Source: JBGOTP01 sp041476545 | GTDB lineage: Bacteria > Acidobacteriota > Vicinamibacteria > Vicinamibacterales > CAVVIG01 | Length of the DNA: 10,009 nt | Direction of reading: 5' to 3' | Assembly (NCBI GenBank): GCA_041476545.1 | Contig: JBGOTP010000180.1 | Coordinates: forward strand, 1-10,009 | Shown: positions 1-7,646 of the stretch, piece after piece | How positions within the stretch are numbered: the first letter of the stretch is position 1 | How the letters are laid out: the number at the start of each line of letters is the position of its first letter | Translations under genes and position numbers: made by a program | The notes under the pieces: model-generated | Databases searched by the model: none | What the model saw: the letters and a program-made list of their open reading frames with translations, nothing else | Told to the model about the DNA's origin: nothing

Positions 1-516
1 AATGTCGGGCAGGTCGAGCGCGGTCGTGGAATCCAGGACGCGCGGATCGTTCACTTTGAGCGCGGGCGGCATGGCCGGTGTCGATCCCGTCGCCAGGATG
101 GCGTGATCGAAGTGCAGTGTCTCTTCCCCGCCCGTCGTTTTCTTTATCGTGAGGGTGTGCGGGTCGTCAATCGTCGCAAGACCCTGAATGTATTGAATCT
201 TGCGAAACTTCACGAGTGAGCCGGTGCCGTCGGTCAATCGCTTGACGACGCCGTTCTTGAATTGGCGAAGCTTCGCGAGATCGATCGTCGGCTCAGCGAA
301 CGCGACGCCCCACTGCCTGGCATGCCGGGCTTCGTCGAGCACTTTGGACACGTGCAGCAGCGCTTTCGACGGAATGCAGCCGCGGTAGACGCAGACGCCG
401 CCTGGATTCACTTCGGGATCGACGAGCGCGACACTGAGCCCGAGATCCGCCGCAAGAAACGCGGCGGCATACCCACCGGGGCCTGCGCCGACGACGACAA
501 GTTGTGTGGAATTCAT
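1..516 (-). CDS. lpd: Dihydrolipoyl dehydrogenase (E3), N-terminal 172 residues
   Basis: E3 is the FAD flavoenzyme that reoxidises dihydrolipoyl groups on E2 and passes the electrons to NAD+. Seen: the ATG at 514-516 opens a frame with no stop to the window edge, 172 residues of a family usually about 460-480 long. The FAD-binding loop GAGPGG is at residues 10-15. The redox-active disulfide is C42 and C47 in the motif GGVCVYRGCIPSK (residues 39-51), and the ATG motif of the FAD domain is at 142-144. The NAD and dimerisation domains lie off the left edge. It is the third gene of an E1-E2-E3 operon, 106 nt downstream of aceF. I see no good Shine-Dalgarno sequence before the ATG. The three residues after the first redox Cys are V-Y-R rather than the textbook L-N-V, but they fit the general class I pattern. 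It could also serve other 2-oxoacid dehydrogenases; the context makes PDH the primary partner. Confidence 0.96.
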   Translation of the reverse strand, partial: MNSTQLVVVGAGPGGYAAAFLAADLGLSVALVDPEVNPGGVCVYRGCIPSKALLHVSKVLDEARHARQWGVAFAEPTIDLAKLRQFKNGVVKRLTDGTGSLVKFRKIQYIQGLATIDDPHTLTIKKTTGGEETLHFDHAILATGSTPAMPPALKVNDPRVLDSTTALDLPDI

Positions 517-532
517 AGTGGATACAGTTGGG

Positions 533-617
533 CGGGCAGGGCCGGCAGGCCAGGCGAGGCCGGCTGGAGAACACTATCTTCGCCTGCCTTACCTGCCCGG
601 CCCGCCTTGCCTGCCCG
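533..617. repeat. Imperfect inverted repeat of 9-nt GGCAGG-type units in the aceF-lpd spacer
   Basis: The aceF-lpd spacer (517-622) is almost wholly a G-rich arm (about 533-564) facing a C-rich arm (about 581-617). Both arms have a 9-nt period: the left reads as GGCAGGGCC, GGCAGGCCA, GGCGAGGCC, and the right is the complement of similar units. CGGGCAGG at 533-540 has exact inverted copies at 592-599 and 610-617, which are 18 nt (two units) apart. Hand alignment of the arms gives about 19 of 27 matching positions, so the fold is weaker than the hairpin between aceE and aceF and can slip by whole units. There is no T-run, so it does not look like a classical intrinsic terminator. It may affect mRNA stability between E2 and E3 (inference). 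Confidence 0.75.
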
Positions 618-622
618 GGCAA

Positions 623-1948
623 TCACCCCTGCAGCGCGAGCACGAACGGCTGCTCGAACGCCTCCACGACCCAGCGCAGAAACCGGATCCCGTCGGCGCC
701 GTCAATCACCCGATGATCGTAGGAGAGCGACAGCGGCAGCATGAGTCGCGGAACAAACTGCGCCGTCTCTTTGCTGTAGACCGGTTCCATGCGCGCGCGT
801 GAGATCCCCAGGATGGCGACTTCCGGCACGTTCACGATCGGCGTGAACAGGGATCCGCCGATGCCGCCCAGATTCGAGACACTGAAGCAGCCGCCCTGCA
901 TCTGGTCGAGCGCGATCTTCCGGGTCCGGGCCTTCTCCGAGAGCTGCGCGAGTTCGACGGAGATCTGTCCGATATTCTTCGCGTCGGCGTCGCGGATGAC
1001 CGGGACGAGCAGCCCGCGGTCCGTATCGACGGCAATGCCGATGTTGACGTACTTCTTCTGGATGATCTCGCCGGCGCCCAGATCAATCGATGCATTGAAC
1101 TTCGGGAACACCTTCAGGGCGGTCGCGACAATCTTCACGGCAATGGCGGTGACCGTGAGGCTCCCGCCCGCGCTTTCGACCTGCTTGGCGTACCGCTTGC
1201 GCAGGTCTTCGAGACTGGTGATATCGGCGAAATCGTGCTGCGTGACGTGCGGGACGGTGGTCCACGCGGCCGTGAGGTGCTCTGCGGTCTTCCGCCGGAC
1301 GGCCCGCATCGGCTGGCGCTCGACTTCGCCCCAGCGCGAGAAGTCCGGCAGCGGCTCCGAGGCAACCGCGGCGTCGGCGCGAGGCGCAGCATCGGTCACA
1401 AGCCGCTTGGTGTGCGCGGTGACATCGTCGATCGAAATACGACCGCCGGCTCCGCTGCCCGCGACTTGATCGATATCGACCCCGAGCTCGCGCGCCATGC
1501 GGCGCACGGATGGTGCCGCCGGCGCGACCGGAAGTTCCGACGCCATCGCACGATCCGCCGGGCGCGGGCCCCGATTGATGGCGACCACTTTGTCCGCGGC
1601 CGGCTTCGCGGCCGCCTTCCCGCTTCGGGCCGAGTCGTCGGCGGCAACCGCCTTCTCGACCGTGTCGGTCTTCGCGACGACCGCGGCGGTCTTGTCGTCC
1701 ACTCCGATGCCTTCGTCCTCGACACTCAGGATCACCTGGCCGACGGTGACGTTGTCGCCGGCCTTGACCTTGACCTCCCTGACCCGTCCCGCCACCGAGG
1801 ACGGCACCTCGATCGTCGCCTTGTCGGTTTCGAGTTCGAGGACGATCTGATCCTTCGCGATCGTGTCGCCCGCTTTGACGAGGACACGCAGGACATCGCC
1901 GCTCGTGACGCTCTCGCCAAGTTCCGGGAGGGTGAAATCGGTTACCAA
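623..1948 (-). CDS. aceF: Dihydrolipoyllysine acetyltransferase, E2 of pyruvate dehydrogenase
   Basis: E2 is the structural core of the PDH complex. Its swinging lipoyl arm takes the acetyl group from E1, the catalytic domain transfers it to CoA, and E3 reoxidises the arm. Seen in a 441-residue product: one lipoyl domain at about 4-77 with the lipoylated lysine K43 in ETDKATIEVPS; an Ala/Lys/Asp-rich linker at about 85-145; a peripheral-subunit-binding domain at about 147-180; a second Ala-rich linker; and the acyltransferase domain at about 205-441 ending with the active-site motif DHRVIDG (H412, D416). A single lipoyl domain is at the low end of the usual one to three. I place the start at the TTG at 1946-1948, because GGAG at 1956-1959 stands 7 nt upstream and the protein begins directly with the lipoyl fold (VTDFTLPELGES). 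Extending to 1996 only translates a hairpin arm into Pro/Trp/Cys-rich sequence. The branched-chain or 2-oxoglutarate E2 alternatives are less likely next to an AceE-type E1. Confidence 0.95.
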   Translation of the reverse strand: MVTDFTLPELGESVTSGDVLRVLVKAGDTIAKDQIVLELETDKATIEVPSSVAGRVREVKVKAGDNVTVGQVILSVEDEGIGVDDKTAAVVAKTDTVEKAVAADDSARSGKAAAKPAADKVVAINRGPRPADRAMASELPVAPAAPSVRRMARELGVDIDQVAGSGAGGRISIDDVTAHTKRLVTDAAPRADAAVASEPLPDFSRWGEVERQPMRAVRRKTAEHLTAAWTTVPHVTQHDFADITSLEDLRKRYAKQVESAGGSLTVTAIAVKIVATALKVFPKFNASIDLGAGEIIQKKYVNIGIAVDTDRGLLVPVIRDADAKNIGQISVELAQLSEKARTRKIALDQMQGGCFSVSNLGGIGGSLFTPIVNVPEVAILGISRARMEPVYSKETAQFVPRLMLPLSLSYDHRVIDGADGIRFLRWVVEAFEQPFVLALQG

Positions 1949-1955
1949 AAACAAT

Positions 1956-1959
1956 CTCC
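1956..1959 (-). promoter_or_regulatory. Ribosome binding site deciding the TTG start of aceF
   Basis: On the minus strand GGAG is followed by 7 nt and then TTG (1946-1948). No ATG or GTG is in frame near the start of the lipoyl domain. The other nearby TTG (1952-1954) is only 2 nt from this site, too close. One base separates the site from the foot of the large hairpin at 1961-2039, so folding could influence its accessibility (inference). Confidence 0.6.
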
Positions 1960-1960
1960 A

Positions 1961-2039
1961 CCACGGAGGACACCAAGGACACGGAGGTTCAAGCAAATCG
2001 AGATCGGTCTAACCTCTGTGTCCTCAGTGTCCTCTGTGG
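1961..2039. repeat. Hairpin of two 29-nt arms, each three 9-nt ACACNNAGG-type units, in the aceE-aceF spacer
   Basis: The left arm (1961-1989) reads as three consecutive 9-mers, CCACGGAGG, ACACCAAGG, ACACGGAGG, then TT. The right arm (2011-2039) is the reverse complement of CCACAGAGG, ACACTGAGG, ACACAGAGG, then TT. The arms match at 25 of 29 positions, and the loop is 21 nt (1990-2010). G-U pairing could rescue some of the mismatches in RNA. The element fills most of the 122 nt between the aceE stop and the aceF start. No T-run follows in either direction, and aceF must be transcribed through it, so a simple terminator is unlikely. An mRNA-stabilising or processing element, as proposed for REP sequences in other operons, is an inference. 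Confidence 0.88.
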
Positions 2040-2070
2040 TTGATAGTTAGCACAAAGTCAACACGCGGTT

Positions 2071-4749
2071 CTACGAAACAGCGGGATTGGTTTTCTCGGG
2101 ATCGATACCGTGCGTCGTGATCGCCTGACGCACAACCGACGCCTCGATCGCGCCGTCGCGGGCAAGGGCCGCCAGTGCCGCCACGACGACATACCGGTAG
2201 TCGACCTCGAAGAAGTCCCGCAGCCCGGCCCGGTTCTCGCTGCGGCCGAAGCCATCGGTGCCGAGCGCGACGAGCGGACGCGGCAGCCACCGATCGATCG
2301 AGTCGGGCAACGCCTTCACGTAGTCGGACGCCGCCACGAGCACGCCCGGTGCGTCATTCAGGCACTGGGTGACATAGGGCACACGCGGCGTGTCGCCGGG
2401 GTGCAGCATATTCCACCGCTCGCACGCATGTCCTTCGCGGTACAGCTCGCTGTAACTCGTGACGCTCCAGACATCCGCGCCGATACCGTATTTCGACTCG
2501 AGCAGTTCCTGCGCCCTGATCACCTCAGGTAGAATCGCGCCGCTGCCGAACAACTGCGCGCGCGCCCTGGGCTCGGCGAGCGAGGAGGCCCGGAACCGGT
2601 ACAGACCCTTCAGAATCCCGTCGCGCGATCCCTCCGGCATCGCCGGCATGGCGTACTGCTCGTTCATCACCGTGAGGTAATAGAAGATACTCTCCTCGTC
2701 GACGTACATCCGGCGAATGCCGTCTTCGATGATGACGGCGATCTCGTAGGCAAACGCGGGGTCGTACGACACAAGATTGGGAACGGGATACGCCAGCAGG
2801 TGGCTGTTGCCGTCCTGGTGCTGGAGACCTTCACCGGCGAGCGTCGTGCGGCCGGCGGTGCCTCCGAGCAGGAAGCCGCGCGTCCGCGTATCACCGGCCG
2901 CCCAGATGAGATCGCCAATCCGCTGGAAGCCGAACATCGAATAGAAGATGAAGAAGGGGATCGTGTTGACGCCGTGGGTGGCGTACGACGTGCCGGCCGC
3001 GATGAACGACGACATCGACCCCGCCTCGTTAATCCCTTCCTCGAGAATCTGGCCGTCCGATGCTTCCTTGTAGTACAGGAGCGTGTCCATGTCGACCGGC
3101 TCGTACACCTGGCCCGCGTGCGAGTAGATGCCGACCTGCCGGAACAGCGCTTCCATGCCGAAGGTCCGCGCTTCATCTGGAACAATGGGTACGACGAGGT
3201 GACCGAATGCCTTGTCGCGCAGCAGCTTCGACAGTAACCGCACGAACACCATCGTGGTTGACGCCTTGCGGCCTTCGGTGCCCGTGAAGAATTCCGTGAA
3301 CAGCTCGTTCGAGACAGCGGGAAACGCCGGGGCGGTCTTCCGCCTGGTGGGCACGTAGCCGCCGAGCGCCGCGCGGCGTTCCTGCAGATACTTCATCTCC
3401 GGACTACTTTCGGCCGGGCGATAAAACGGCGTCTTGCTGATGTCGGCATCGGACACCGGGATGCCGAAGCGCGTGCGGAACGCGCGCAGTTCGTCCTCGT
3501 TCATCTTTTTCTGCTGGTGGGTGATGTTCTTGCCTTCACCCGCCTCGCCGAGTCCGTAGCCCTTGATCGTCCGCGCCAGAACGACCGTCGGCTGGCCCCT
3601 GGTCTCCATCGCGGCCTTGTAGGCGTTGTACACTTTGATCGGATCGTGGCCGCCCAAGGACAACTTCTTCAGCTGATCGTCGGAGAGGTGCTTGACCATG
3701 TCGAGCAGCCGGGGATCGGCGCCCCAGAAGTGCTCGCGCACGTACGCGCCCGACTCGACCGCATACTTCTGATACTGGCCGTCCACGATCTCGCCCATGC
3801 GCTTCACGAGGAGGCCGTCGCGATCCTTGGCCAGCAGCGGATCCCACTCGCGTCCCCAGAGGGCCTTGATCACCTTCCAGCCGGCGCCGCGGAACGCCGC
3901 CTCCAGCTCCTGGATCACCTGGCCGTTGCCGCGCACCGGACCATCGAGCCGCTGGAGATTGCAGTTGATGACGAAGATGAGATTGTCCAGGTTCTCGCGG
4001 GCCGGGAGCGTGATCGCGCCGAGCGCCTCGGGTTCGTCGGTTTCGCCGTCGCCGAGAAACGCCCACACCTTCGCGTTCGACTGTTCCTTGAGCCCGCGAT
4101 CCTCCAGGTAGCGCATGAAGCGCGCCTGATAGATGGCCATGAGCGGACCGAGTCCCATCGATACGGTCGGGTATTCCCAGAAATTGGGCATCAGCCACGG
4201 ATGTGGGTAGGACGACAGGCCGCCGCCGGGCCTCAGCTCACGCCGGAAGTTCTCGAGCGCGGTCTCGTTGAGGCGCCCTTCGAGGTACGCACGCGCGTAG
4301 ATCCCGGGAGCGGCATGCCCCTGAAAGAAGATGACGTCGCCACCGTTCGGATCTGTGTGCCCCCGGAAGAAGTGATTGAACGCGACTTCGTACAGTGTCG
4401 CCGCCGATGCGAACGTCGAGATGTGGCCGCCAATGCCATCGTCCGCCTTGTTCGCCCGCACGACCATCGCCGCGGCATTCCAGCGGACCAGGCTCTTGAT
4501 GCGCCGCTCGATGTCCGGATTGCCGGGCATGAGCGCCTGCTCGTCGGCGGCAATCGTGTTGATATAGGGGGTGTTGGCGCTGAACGGCAGGTGGACGCCG
4601 TTTTCGGTGGCGTGCGAGGTCAGTTCGCGAAGCAGGCGCGCGACTTTGACGGGACCACCGCTTTGCAGGACATAATCCAGGGAATCGAGCCATTCGCGCG
4701 TTTCAACGGCATCGAGTTCCGTCGCATCTTTCGGCGCAGATTGTCTCAC
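2071..4749 (-). CDS. aceE: Pyruvate dehydrogenase E1, homodimeric AceE type
   Basis: E1 is the thiamine diphosphate (ThDP) enzyme that decarboxylates pyruvate and reductively acetylates the lipoyl group of E2. The product is 892 residues, close to the 887 of E. coli AceE, and resembles it along its whole length. Seen: the N-terminal E2-binding region; H145 in the GHAAPGIYARAYLEGRL stretch (140s-150s); the ThDP/Mg motif beginning GDGE at 233-236 and ending near N262-N264 in NCNLQRLDGPVRGN; H411 in the active-site loop KNITHQQKKMN; E571 in LEEGINEAG, matching the catalytic Glu; and the C-terminal transketolase domain ending near TDGFGRSENR (830-840). The start is GTG at 4747-4749 with AAAGGAAG 8 nt upstream (4758-4765). 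It is the first gene of the aceE-aceF-lpd operon and diverges from the M13 peptidase gene. The AceE type is a single chain rather than the alpha/beta heterotetramer. No frameshift or missing catalytic residue is seen. Confidence 0.98.
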   Translation of the reverse strand: MRQSAPKDATELDAVETREWLDSLDYVLQSGGPVKVARLLRELTSHATENGVHLPFSANTPYINTIAADEQALMPGNPDIERRIKSLVRWNAAAMVVRANKADDGIGGHISTFASAATLYEVAFNHFFRGHTDPNGGDVIFFQGHAAPGIYARAYLEGRLNETALENFRRELRPGGGLSSYPHPWLMPNFWEYPTVSMGLGPLMAIYQARFMRYLEDRGLKEQSNAKVWAFLGDGETDEPEALGAITLPARENLDNLIFVINCNLQRLDGPVRGNGQVIQELEAAFRGAGWKVIKALWGREWDPLLAKDRDGLLVKRMGEIVDGQYQKYAVESGAYVREHFWGADPRLLDMVKHLSDDQLKKLSLGGHDPIKVYNAYKAAMETRGQPTVVLARTIKGYGLGEAGEGKNITHQQKKMNEDELRAFRTRFGIPVSDADISKTPFYRPAESSPEMKYLQERRAALGGYVPTRRKTAPAFPAVSNELFTEFFTGTEGRKASTTMVFVRLLSKLLRDKAFGHLVVPIVPDEARTFGMEALFRQVGIYSHAGQVYEPVDMDTLLYYKEASDGQILEEGINEAGSMSSFIAAGTSYATHGVNTIPFFIFYSMFGFQRIGDLIWAAGDTRTRGFLLGGTAGRTTLAGEGLQHQDGNSHLLAYPVPNLVSYDPAFAYEIAVIIEDGIRRMYVDEESIFYYLTVMNEQYAMPAMPEGSRDGILKGLYRFRASSLAEPRARAQLFGSGAILPEVIRAQELLESKYGIGADVWSVTSYSELYREGHACERWNMLHPGDTPRVPYVTQCLNDAPGVLVAASDYVKALPDSIDRWLPRPLVALGTDGFGRSENRAGLRDFFEVDYRYVVVAALAALARDGAIEASVVRQAITTHGIDPEKTNPAVS

Positions 4750-4812
4750 GGGAACGGCTTCCTTTCGCTGACGGTCGACTGAACGGCCCGAGGCGTACTA
4801 CCGAATCCCCCA

Positions 4813-4831
4813 TTGTAACCTGAGATTTCAA
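4813..4831. promoter_or_regulatory. Imperfect 19-nt palindrome in the divergent aceE / M13 peptidase spacer (candidate operator)
   Basis: TTGTAACCTGAGATTTCAA pairs at 7 of 9 positions around a central G. It is the most AT-rich patch of the 91-nt spacer (4750-4840) that must hold the promoters of both divergent genes. On the minus strand it overlaps TACAAT (4817-4812), a fair -10 hexamer for aceE, but I find no -35 hexamer at the right distance. On the plus strand it ends next to AGGTG (4831-4835), the likely ribosome binding site of the peptidase gene. A regulator-binding site is inferred from the dyad and its position only. Confidence 0.3.
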
Positions 4832-4840
4832 GGTGCCCCC

Positions 4841-6877
4841 ATGCCGCCAACCCTGAGCCGTCTGCTCACTGCCCTGCTGCTGGTCTCTTTGCCACTAGCC
4901 ACGGCGCTCGGATTCGCCCAGGGGCCGGGCCCTCTGTCGGCGTCCGGCCTGGACCTCGCAGCCATCGACCGATCTATCGACCCTTGTGCCAACTTCTATC
5001 AGTTCGCCTGCGGGGAATGGGTAGCGAAGAACCCGATTCCCCCAGACCGGCCGAGTTGGGGCCGCTTCAACGCGCTCCAGGATCGCAACAACGATATTCT
5101 CCGCCGTGTCCTGGACACGGCGGTTTCAACGCCCACGCCGGGCACGCAGCAGATCGGCGACTACTACGCGAGCTGCATGGACGAGCCGGGCATTGAGCAA
5201 AAGGGCGCAACCCCACTCGGCGACATCTTCCCGCAGATCGATGCACTCCGCGACACGGCCGGCCTCGCGGCGCTCGTCGCGGGCCTGCACGCCAGCGGCG
5301 CGAACGTGTTCTTCCAGTTCGGCTCGGAAGGGGATCCCAAGGATGCGCGCAGCAACATGGCGGGCGTCGCTCAGGGTGGCCTCGGGCTCCCCGATCGCGA
5401 CTACTACTTCCGCGAAGATCAGAAGTCGGCTGATCTTCGCACGCAGTACACCGGGCACATCGCGGCGATGCTCGTGCTCACAGGAGCATCGCAGGCCTCG
5501 GCCACGACCGCGGCTGCCGCGGTGATGCGAATCGAGACGGCGCTTGCGTCGGCGGCGTACGACGCGGTGTCGCGGCGAGACCCGGTGAAGAACTATCACC
5601 GGATGACACCGGCCGATCTGCAGGCGCTGACACCGGCCTTCGATTGGACGACGTATCTTCGTTCCGCGGGCGCGCCGGCCATTCGCGCCATCGACGTCGC
5701 CGAGCCGGACTTCATGAAGAATCTGAATCGCGTGATCACGTCCACGCCCGTCGACGACATCCGGACATATCTCAAGTGGCAGCTCACGCGATCGGCCGCG
5801 CCGCTCCTGTCGACGCCGTTTGTCAACGAAAACTTCAGGTTCTACGGCAGGACGCTTCAGGGCTCGCAGGAACTGCGCCCGCGCTGGAGGCGCTGCGTCC
5901 AGTTCACCGATCGCGATCTCGGCGAGGCGCTCGGCCAGGCGTTCGTGCGCGACGCGTTCGCGGCGCAGGCGAAGACCGGCACGCTGAAGATGGTGCGAGG
6001 GATTGAGGCGGCCCTCGAACAGGACATCACGCGGCTGGACTGGATGACCGACGCGACGAGGAAACAGGCGCTCGCCAAGCTGCACAACGTGTCGAACAAG
6101 ATTGGCTACCCCGATCGCTGGCGCGACTACCGCACCCTCCGCATCGTCCGGGGTGATGCGCTGGGCAACAAGCGGCGGGCGGCCGCGTTCGAGTTCCGGC
6201 GCGACCTGAGCCACATCGGCAAGCCGGTCGACAAGGGCGAATGGGGCATGACGCCGCCGACCGTCAACGCGTACTACGACCCGTCTCAGAACAACATCAA
6301 CTTCCCGGCCGGCATCCTGCAGCCGCCCTTCTTCAGCGCGGCCACGGATCCGGCGGTCAACTACGGCGGCGCGGGTTCCGTCATCGGCCACGAATTGACG
6401 CACGGCTTCGACGACGAGGGACGCCAGTTCGACGCGAAGGGCAATCTGAACGACTGGTGGACGCCCGCTGACGCGAAGGCATTCGAAGAACGGGCGTCAT
6501 GTCTCGTCAACCAGTACTCGTCCTATACGGCCGTGGACGATGTGAAGCTGAACGGCAAGCTGACGCTTGGAGAAAACACGGCGGACAACGGCGGCGTGCG
6601 GATGGCGCTGCTCGCGTACCTGACGTCGGACGCTGGCCGCGAGGCACGACCGCTCGATGGATTCACCCCCGAGCAGCGCTTCTTCCTCGGCTTCGGACAG
6701 ATCTGGTGCGAGAGCCGGCGGCCCGAGTACGAGCGCCAACTGGCCCGGACCGATCCGCATTCGCCGGGCCGGCATCGGGTGAACGGCGTCGTCTCGAACA
6801 TGCCCGAGTTTCAGAAGGCGTTCTCGTGCAAGGCGGACGCGCCGATGGTCCCCGCGAAGGCCTGTCGAGTGTGGTGA
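4841..6877 (+). CDS. Secreted M13-family (neprilysin/PepO-type) zinc metallopeptidase
   Basis: This family cleaves peptides, usually below about 40 residues, in the periplasm or outside the cell. The 678-residue product has a signal peptide at 1-26 (hydrophobic LLTALLLVSLPLATALGFA, likely cleaved before Q27) and no lipobox or later membrane anchor. Seen: the N-terminal M13 region starting IDPCANFYQFACGEW (46-60); the substrate-binding NAYY at 476-479; the zinc motif HELTH at 517-521 (H517, H521, catalytic E518); the third zinc ligand E578 with D582 in ENTAD; H640 and R646 in HSPGRHRVNG, equivalent to the transition-state His/Arg of neprilysin; and the family-typical C-terminal CRVW. All catalytic residues are present, so it should be active. 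The start is ATG 4841 with a weak AGGTG 5 nt upstream. It diverges from aceE, and its TGA overlaps the start of the downstream glycosylase gene. The physiological substrate is unknown. Confidence 0.96.
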   Translation: MPPTLSRLLTALLLVSLPLATALGFAQGPGPLSASGLDLAAIDRSIDPCANFYQFACGEWVAKNPIPPDRPSWGRFNALQDRNNDILRRVLDTAVSTPTPGTQQIGDYYASCMDEPGIEQKGATPLGDIFPQIDALRDTAGLAALVAGLHASGANVFFQFGSEGDPKDARSNMAGVAQGGLGLPDRDYYFREDQKSADLRTQYTGHIAAMLVLTGASQASATTAAAAVMRIETALASAAYDAVSRRDPVKNYHRMTPADLQALTPAFDWTTYLRSAGAPAIRAIDVAEPDFMKNLNRVITSTPVDDIRTYLKWQLTRSAAPLLSTPFVNENFRFYGRTLQGSQELRPRWRRCVQFTDRDLGEALGQAFVRDAFAAQAKTGTLKMVRGIEAALEQDITRLDWMTDATRKQALAKLHNVSNKIGYPDRWRDYRTLRIVRGDALGNKRRAAAFEFRRDLSHIGKPVDKGEWGMTPPTVNAYYDPSQNNINFPAGILQPPFFSAATDPAVNYGGAGSVIGHELTHGFDDEGRQFDAKGNLNDWWTPADAKAFEERASCLVNQYSSYTAVDDVKLNGKLTLGENTADNGGVRMALLAYLTSDAGREARPLDGFTPEQRFFLGFGQIWCESRRPEYERQLARTDPHSPGRHRVNGVVSNMPEFQKAFSCKADAPMVPAKACRVW

Positions 6878-7578
6878 CGAAGGGGTCGGGACCTCGTCTG
6901 CGGGATGTCACCGCAAGCATCATCACCTGTGAACGCTGCCCGCGGCTGCGCGACTATTGCCGGCGCGTGGGCCGCGAGAAGCGGCGTGCCTTCCGCGACG
7001 ACACCTACTGGGCCAGACCGGTTCCAGGCTTTGGCGATCCGCGTGCGCGGCTGCTGATTCTCGGCCTCGCGCCTGCGGCACACGGCGCCAACCGGACGGG
7101 GCGCGTGTTCACGGGCGACGGCGTTGGCGCATCGGGTGATTTCCTGATGGCCGCGCTCCATCGCACGGGCTTCGCCAGCATTCCGACATCACACGACCCA
7201 GACGACGGCCTCGTGCTCAGCGACGCGTATATCGCAGCAGCCGTTCGGTGCGCTCCGCCGGAAAACAAACCGACGCCGGAAGAGATCACCAGATGTCTCT
7301 CGCACCTTGACGCGGAGATCGAGGCACTCCCCAACCTGCGCCTTGTCGTCGCGCTCGGCCGGATCGCGTTCGACGCCTATCTGCAGTTGTTGAAAGGACG
7401 CGGCATTGCGCCGCGACCACGGCCGACGTTCGCGCATGGGGCGACGGCCACGCTGCCCAACGGGCGCGTGCTGATGGCCTCCTACCACCCGAGCCGACAG
7501 AACACGAACACGGGCAAGCTGACGCCGCAGATGATGACCGGCGTATTCCGTGACGCCAGGAATCTGCTGACGCGCTGA
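6874..7578 (+). CDS. Family 5 uracil-DNA glycosylase (UDGb type, Fe-S)
   Basis: This enzyme removes uracil and some other deaminated bases from DNA to start base-excision repair. Seen in a 234-residue product: motif A GLAPAAHGANRTGR at 64-77 followed by FTGD, the form typical of family 5, in which the usual catalytic polar residue of motif 1 is replaced by Ala; four cysteines placed for a 4Fe-4S cluster (C19, C22, C126, C141) with the RCAPPENKP context around C126; and the second active-site motif SYHPSRQNTNTG at 203-214 (H205). The start is inferred as GTG 6874, whose GTGA overlaps the peptidase stop; GTG 6871 is equally readable and adds one residue. The frame stays open far upstream inside the peptidase gene, but that part has no glycosylase similarity. 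GAAGG at 6856-6860 is a somewhat distant ribosome binding site, so coupled translation with the peptidase is likely. Functionally the two genes look unrelated. Confidence 0.93.
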   Translation: MTKGSGPRLRDVTASIITCERCPRLRDYCRRVGREKRRAFRDDTYWARPVPGFGDPRARLLILGLAPAAHGANRTGRVFTGDGVGASGDFLMAALHRTGFASIPTSHDPDDGLVLSDAYIAAAVRCAPPENKPTPEEITRCLSHLDAEIEALPNLRLVVALGRIAFDAYLQLLKGRGIAPRPRPTFAHGATATLPNGRVLMASYHPSRQNTNTGKLTPQMMTGVFRDARNLLTR

Positions 7579-7646
7579 CGACACACTCTCACAGTCGGGA
7601 CGGAACCTTCTCGACCGCCTGGTGTCCAACGTGATCAGGAGGCGCC

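Noticed and set aside
1949..1996. N-terminal extension of E2 from a TTG in the hairpin loop
   Set aside because: It would translate the repeat arm into Pro/Trp/Cys-rich residues absent from E2 proteins and lacks a ribosome binding site.
1961..2039. Rho-independent terminator
   Set aside because: No T-run follows on either strand, and the aceF gene downstream of it has no other visible promoter.
1083..2050. Open frames of 271 (plus strand) and 299 (minus strand) codons overlapping aceF
   Set aside because: Both are Arg/Gly-rich shadows of the E2 gene; one also runs through the hairpin repeat.
3517..4782. Long open frame (421 codons) on the plus strand opposite aceE
   Set aside because: It is antisense to a gene with full AceE conservation; its composition is typical of a high-GC shadow frame and it has no recognisable domain.
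5126..6403. Long open frame (425 codons) on the minus strand opposite the M13 peptidase gene
   Set aside because: It is Arg-rich shadow sequence with no domain, while the plus strand carries all M13 motifs.
6499..6870. Upstream extension of the uracil-DNA glycosylase frame inside the peptidase gene
   Set aside because: The translated part has no similarity to the glycosylase family and overlaps conserved M13 sequence in another frame.
7579..7646. Promoter or terminator between the glycosylase and TonB genes
   Set aside because: I see no convincing -35/-10 pair or hairpin with T-run; only the AGGAGG ribosome binding site is clear.
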